From assembly GCA_937874455.1 (NCBI GenBank), contig CALNBE010000038.1, positions 1 to 9,521 on the forward strand: a stretch of DNA of 9,521 nucleotides. The letters run 5' to 3'. The notes under the pieces are model-generated. The model did no database searches and had not been told where the DNA came from. It worked only from the letters and a program-made list of their open reading frames with translations. This document shows positions 6,882 to 9,521 of the stretch, piece after piece. The position numbers were made by a program, and so were the translations under genes. This stretch comes from an uncultured Opitutia bacterium (GTDB lineage Bacteria; Verrucomicrobiota; Verrucomicrobiia; Opitutales; UBA953). Every line of letters begins with the position of its first letter. The stretch's first letter is position 1.

Positions 6882-6899
6882 TTTCAGTAAAAATTGAAA
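6882..6899. promoter_or_regulatory. Candidate operator at the SDR gene start
   Basis: Inverted repeat TTTCA (6882-6886) N8 TGAAA (6895-6899). With outer bases the left arm ATTTTTCA (6879-6886) touches the start codon directly. The same arrangement is found at 7451-7468. A MarR/GbsR dimer is the likely ligand; this is inference from the shared site and the neighbouring regulator gene. Confidence 0.5.
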
Positions 6900-6904
6900 G
6901 TTAA

Positions 6905-6928
6905 GGGCAGAGGAAAATTTCCTTTGCG
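6905..6928. repeat. 3'-end palindromic element, copy 3 (regulator gene)
   Basis: Plus strand GGGCAGAGGAAAATTTCC continuing TTTGCG: nearly the full symmetric form of the element, six bases behind the regulator stop and just upstream of the SDR candidate operator. Confidence 0.55.
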
Positions 6929-6934
6929 GAAAGT

Positions 6935-7447
6935 TTACTGCATCAGTTTGAGCATCATCGGGAGCACGATGCTTTGCTCGCTGCGGCCAATTTTTTCGAG
7001 AGCGCCGGAGACCACGCCGACGAAATCGAGGAGTTCCCCCACGGTTTTGGTGAACTCGCGGGAATGGGCGTCGGAGAGGGATTCGGTCTGCTGGCGGCAG
7101 CCTTCGAGGGCGGCGACAATCGGGTCGAGTTCGCGCCGTTTGCGTTCGCGGGCGATGCAGCAGAACATTTTCCAGACATCCTTTTCGGACTCGAAATACT
7201 CCTTGCGCTCGCCCTTTTGGAGCACCGGACGAATCAGGCCCCAGTTGACCAGTTCGCGGAGGTTGGTGTTGGCGCTGCCCCGGCTGATGTCGAGTTCATC
7301 CATCACCTCGTCGGTGTTGAGCGGCGCGGGGGAAATCATGAGCAGCGCGTGAATTTGCGCCATGGTTTTGTTGATGCCCCAGGCGCTTCCCATGGCGCCC
7401 CATTGGGCGATGAAGTTCTGGCGGGCCGCGAGGTAGTTTTTATTCAT
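6935..7447 (-). CDS. GbsR/MarR-type transcriptional regulator
   Basis: DNA-binding regulator of the GbsR branch of the MarR superfamily (COG1510 type), 170 residues. Seen: an N-terminal helix with WGAMGSAWGI (16-25), usual in this branch; a winged helix-turn-helix with ALLMISPAPLNTDEVMDELDISRGSANTNLRELVNW in two parts, residues 34-48 and 49-69, where ISRGSANTNLREL is the recognition helix; a wing GLIRPVLQKGERKEYF (70-85); and a C-terminal dimerisation region of long helices (92-170). The frame runs on to TTG 7456, but ATG 7445-7447 is the better start and gives identical context to the SDR start. It is preceded by an inverted repeat matching the one at the SDR start, which suggests autorepression. 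The effector is unknown; GbsR itself senses choline, but that cannot be carried over. Confidence 0.85.
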   Translation of the reverse strand: MNKNYLAARQNFIAQWGAMGSAWGINKTMAQIHALLMISPAPLNTDEVMDELDISRGSANTNLRELVNWGLIRPVLQKGERKEYFESEKDVWKMFCCIARERKRRELDPIVAALEGCRQQTESLSDAHSREFTKTVGELLDFVGVVSGALEKIGRSEQSIVLPMMLKLMQ

Positions 7448-7450
7448 ATT

Positions 7451-7468
7451 TTTCAAGTAATTCTGAAA
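7451..7468. promoter_or_regulatory. Candidate operator at the regulator gene start
   Basis: Inverted repeat TTTCA (7451-7455) N8 TGAAA (7464-7468), four bases before the ATG, exactly as at the SDR gene. With outer bases the left arm is ATTTTTCA (7448-7455), next to the start codon. The minus-strand string TGAAAAATATGAA covers the arm and start in both places. Confidence 0.5.
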
Positions 7469-7500
7469 ATTTTAGAAAGCAAGCGTGGTTTCGGAAAATC

Positions 7501-7512
7501 GGGCAAAGGAAA
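7501..7512. repeat. Half copy of the 3'-end element
   Basis: GGGCAAAGGAAA without the inverse half, running into the far arm of the argG terminator. With the copy at 7547-7563 it brackets that terminator as a direct repeat. Confidence 0.45.
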
Positions 7513-7540
7513 AAGGCACCCGGGAAGCCGGATGCCTTTT
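7511..7540 (-). terminator. Rho-independent terminator of the argF-argG operon
   Basis: AAAAGGCA (7511-7518) pairs with TGCCTTTT (7533-7540); after one mismatch CCGG (7520-7523) pairs with CCGG (7528-7531) around a four-base loop, read CTTC on the minus strand. The minus-strand stem is followed by TTTTTCCTTT. It sits about 24 bases behind the argG stop. Confidence 0.85.
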
Positions 7541-7546
7541 GACGGA

Positions 7547-7563
7547 GCAAAGGAAATTTTCCC
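7547..7563. repeat. 3'-end palindromic element, copy 4 (argG)
   Basis: GCAAAGGAAATTTTCCC, directly behind the argG TAA. On the minus strand: stop, GGGAAAATTTCCTTTGC, then the terminator, the same order as at elbB. Confidence 0.6.
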
Positions 7564-8808
7564 TTAGAGACCCTTGGATTTGGGATACTTGGGTGCGCCC
7601 TGGGATTTGGCGCGGGCGCGGAGGCGCAGGCCGTTGAGGCGGATGAAGCCGGTGGCGTCGTTTTGGTTGTACCAGCTTTTCACGCCTTCCATGGAGGCGA
7701 TGTTTTCGTCGTACATGGAATACTTCGACTTGCGGCCGCAGGTGGTGATGCTGCCCTTGTAGAGTTTGAGGCGGACGGTGCCGGTGACGAATTCCTGGCT
7801 CTTGTCGATGAAGGCCTGGAGGCATTCGCGCTCCGGCGCGTACCAGAAGCCGTTGTAGATCAGCTCGGCGTATTTGGGGATGAGCGAGTCACGCAGGTGC
7901 ATGAGGTCGCGGTCCATGGTGAGGGTTTCGATCTGGCGGTGGCCGTGGATGAGGATGGTGCCGCCCGGAGTTTCATAGACGCCGCGGCTCTTCATGCCGA
8001 CGAAGCGATTTTCCACGATGTCCACGCGGCCAATGCCGTGTTTGCCGGCGAGCTTGTTGAGGGTCTTCATCACGTTGCCCGGGGTCATTTTCTTGCCGTT
8101 GACCGCGACGCAGTCGCCCTTGACGAAATCGAGTTCGACATATTCGGGCTTGTTGGGCGCGTCCTCGGGGGAAACGGTGAGCTTGTACATTTTCTTGTGC
8201 TCGGGCGTGGTCGGATCGACCCACGGGTCTTCGAGGAAGCCGGCCTCGTAGGAAATGTGGAGCAGGTTGCGGTCCATCGAGTAGGGCTTTTTGAGGGAAG
8301 CCTCGACGGGGATCTTGTGCTTTTGGCAGTAGGCGATCATTTCGGCGCGGCCGGGGAAGAGTTCGCGATACTCGTCCATTTTCCACGGGGCGATGATCTT
8401 GAGGTCGGGAGCGAGCGCCATGTAGGTCAGCTCGAAGCGGCACTGGTCATTTCCTTTGCCGGTGGCGCCGTGGGCGACGGTGTCGGCCTTTTCCTTCTTG
8501 GCGATTTCCACCTGGGCCTTGGCGATGAGCGGGCGGGCGATGGAAGTGCCGAGGTAGTATTGTCCCTCGTAAATGGCGTTGGCGCGGACCATCGGGAAGA
8601 TGAAGTCCTTGGCGAATTCCTCGACCAGATCGAGGGTGTAGTGTTTGGAGGCACCGGTGGCCTTGGCTTTTTTGTCGAGGCCCTTGAGTTCCTCCTCCTG
8701 GCCGACGTCGGCGGCGAAGGTAATAATGTCAGCGTCGTAGGTTTCCTTGAGCCATTTGACGATGACGGAGGTGTCGAGACCGCCGGAGTATGCGAGAACG
8801 ATTTTCAT
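7564..8808 (-). CDS. argG: Argininosuccinate synthase
   Basis: Joins citrulline and aspartate with ATP to argininosuccinate, the seventh step of arginine synthesis, in the cytoplasm. It is 414 residues, the usual size for the short bacterial type. Seen: the PP-loop ATP site AYSGGLDTS (6-14); DVGQEEE (34-40); YYLGTSIARPLIAK (84-97); and AHGATGKGNDQCRFE (112-126), which binds citrulline and aspartate. The C-terminal oligomerisation part is complete, ending near GFIRLNGLRLR. The frame stays open to 8868, but ATG 8806-8808 gives the family start MKIVLAYSGG. Upstream is ACACC, no Shine-Dalgarno. It follows argF by 75 bases on the same strand and is followed by a strong terminator, so the two form an operon with argG last. 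No argH is visible within the window. Confidence 0.97.
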   Translation of the reverse strand: MKIVLAYSGGLDTSVIVKWLKETYDADIITFAADVGQEEELKGLDKKAKATGASKHYTLDLVEEFAKDFIFPMVRANAIYEGQYYLGTSIARPLIAKAQVEIAKKEKADTVAHGATGKGNDQCRFELTYMALAPDLKIIAPWKMDEYRELFPGRAEMIAYCQKHKIPVEASLKKPYSMDRNLLHISYEAGFLEDPWVDPTTPEHKKMYKLTVSPEDAPNKPEYVELDFVKGDCVAVNGKKMTPGNVMKTLNKLAGKHGIGRVDIVENRFVGMKSRGVYETPGGTILIHGHRQIETLTMDRDLMHLRDSLIPKYAELIYNGFWYAPERECLQAFIDKSQEFVTGTVRLKLYKGSITTCGRKSKYSMYDENIASMEGVKSWYNQNDATGFIRLNGLRLRARAKSQGAPKYPKSKGL

Positions 8809-8883
8809 GGTGTAAAAGACTTTGCGTTGTGCGGAGGAAATTGGAGCAGGAAAAAGGCTGGAAGGCAATGCCGGGCTGTCCGC

Positions 8884-9521
8884 TCAGATTTGGTTGGCGG
8901 TGACGAGGTGGGCGAGGATGGCCTTCTGGGTGTGGAGGCGGTTTTCGGCCTGGTCGAAAATGATGCTGGCCGGGCTGTCGAGCACCTCTTGGGAAACTTC
9001 TTCGCCGGCGTGGGCCGGGAGACAGTGCATGAAGAAGGCGCCGGGATTGGCGGCCCGCATCAAATCGCTGTTGACCTGGTAGGGTTGCATTTCGCGGAGG
9101 CGGGCTTCTTTTTCGGCCTCCATGCCCATGCTGACCCAGACATCGGTGTAAACCATGTCGGCCCCGCGCACGGCGGTGGCGGGATCGGTGAAGAAATTCC
9201 AGGTTGGGGCGAGCCCGTCGCGCTGGAGTTGTTGCTGAATTTCCTTTCCCGGCTCAAACCCGGCGGGGCCGGAAAGGGCGATTTGCACATCGAGCAAGGC
9301 ACCGCCGAGGATGAAGGAGTTGGCCATGTTGCAGGCGGTGTCGCCGAGGAAGGCGATTTTTTTTCCTTTGAGCGATTCGAGGTAGCGGGCGGGATTGTTG
9401 CCGCTCCAGCGTTCGGCCAGGGTGAAAAAGTCGGTGTAGATTTGGCAGGGGTGGAGAAAATCGCTGAGGGCGTTGACGACCGGGACGGTGCCGAGGCGGG
9501 AAACTTCCTCCAAGACGGAAT
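8884..9521 (-). CDS. argF: Ornithine carbamoyltransferase, C-terminal part (cut by window edge)
   Basis: Makes citrulline from ornithine and carbamoyl phosphate, the step before argG. The first part, including the STRTR carbamoyl-phosphate loop, lies outside the window; about 212 residues are visible. Seen in order: HPCQ, which contacts carbamoyl phosphate; FLGDTACNMANS, the position of the ornithine-binding Asn, in a form one residue longer than the usual GDGNNMA; YTDVWVSMGME with the Asp and SMG ornithine site; MHCLPAHAGEEVS with the catalytic Cys-Leu; and FDQAENRLHTQKAI with the late Arg. The Ala after HCLPAH is more often Arg in this family. These sites favour ornithine transcarbamylase over aspartate or putrescine transcarbamylase. 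The frame continues without a stop to the window edge; the stop is TGA at 8884-8886. Confidence 0.94.
   Translation of the reverse strand, partial: SVLEEVSRLGTVPVVNALSDFLHPCQIYTDFFTLAERWSGNNPARYLESLKGKKIAFLGDTACNMANSFILGGALLDVQIALSGPAGFEPGKEIQQQLQRDGLAPTWNFFTDPATAVRGADMVYTDVWVSMGMEAEKEARLREMQPYQVNSDLMRAANPGAFFMHCLPAHAGEEVSQEVLDSPASIIFDQAENRLHTQKAILAHLVTANQI

Noticed and set aside
6195..6890. Plus-strand open frame of 231 codons
   Set aside because: Antisense to the SDR gene, which has a clear dinucleotide-binding site.
9261..9521. argF as a different transcarbamylase because of GDTACNMA and HCLPAHA
   Set aside because: The DVWVSMG and AENR motifs and the argG neighbour fit ornithine carbamoyltransferase; the two variants look like lineage differences.

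Overview
The window is GC-rich bacterial chromosome that looks like ordinary housekeeping DNA with one small accessory pair. The proteins (an ElbB that aligns along its length with remembered E. coli ElbB, Opitutus-like phosphohexomutase and argininosuccinate synthase) suggest a member of Verrucomicrobiota, perhaps near Opitutales. This placement comes from memory of protein families and is moderate at best. The visible start codons lack a Shine-Dalgarno sequence, which fits a lineage that does not rely on one. No rRNA, tRNA, CRISPR array, transposase or integrase was seen.

Layout from left to right. 1-546 (-): 5' part of nadB (L-aspartate oxidase), cut by the window edge. 604-643: strong terminator. 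662-1318 (-): elbB, a DJ-1/PfpI-type glyoxalase-like protein. 1546-2294 (-): a two-gene unit made of a zeta-toxin-like P-loop kinase followed by a 62-residue basic protein, joined by an ATGA overlap. 2355-3386 (-): tdh (threonine 3-dehydrogenase). 3568-3822 (-): a small lipoprotein. 3941-5899 (+): a phosphoglucomutase/phosphomannomutase-type enzyme, the only plus-strand gene. 5928-6878 (-): an atypical SDR protein. 6935-7447 (-): a GbsR/MarR-type regulator. 7564-8808 (-): argG. 8884-9521 (-): argF, cut by the right edge.

How the genes work together. argF and argG are consecutive steps of arginine synthesis and probably one operon ending at the terminator at 7511-7540. The regulator and the SDR gene look like a control unit: both starts are preceded, at the same distance, by the same inverted repeat (TTTCA-N8-TGAAA), which suggests autoregulation plus control of the SDR gene. 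The zeta-like kinase and its small partner look like a toxin-antitoxin type pair sitting just behind the tdh terminator.

Two patterns cut across the genes. A palindrome built on GGGCAAAGGAAA and its inverse lies at or within a few bases of the stop codons of elbB, the SDR gene, the regulator gene and argG, often next to the terminator. Several starts also share a CACC-like context instead of a ribosome binding site. No gap without a gene is longer than 300 bases; the longest is 1319-1545.
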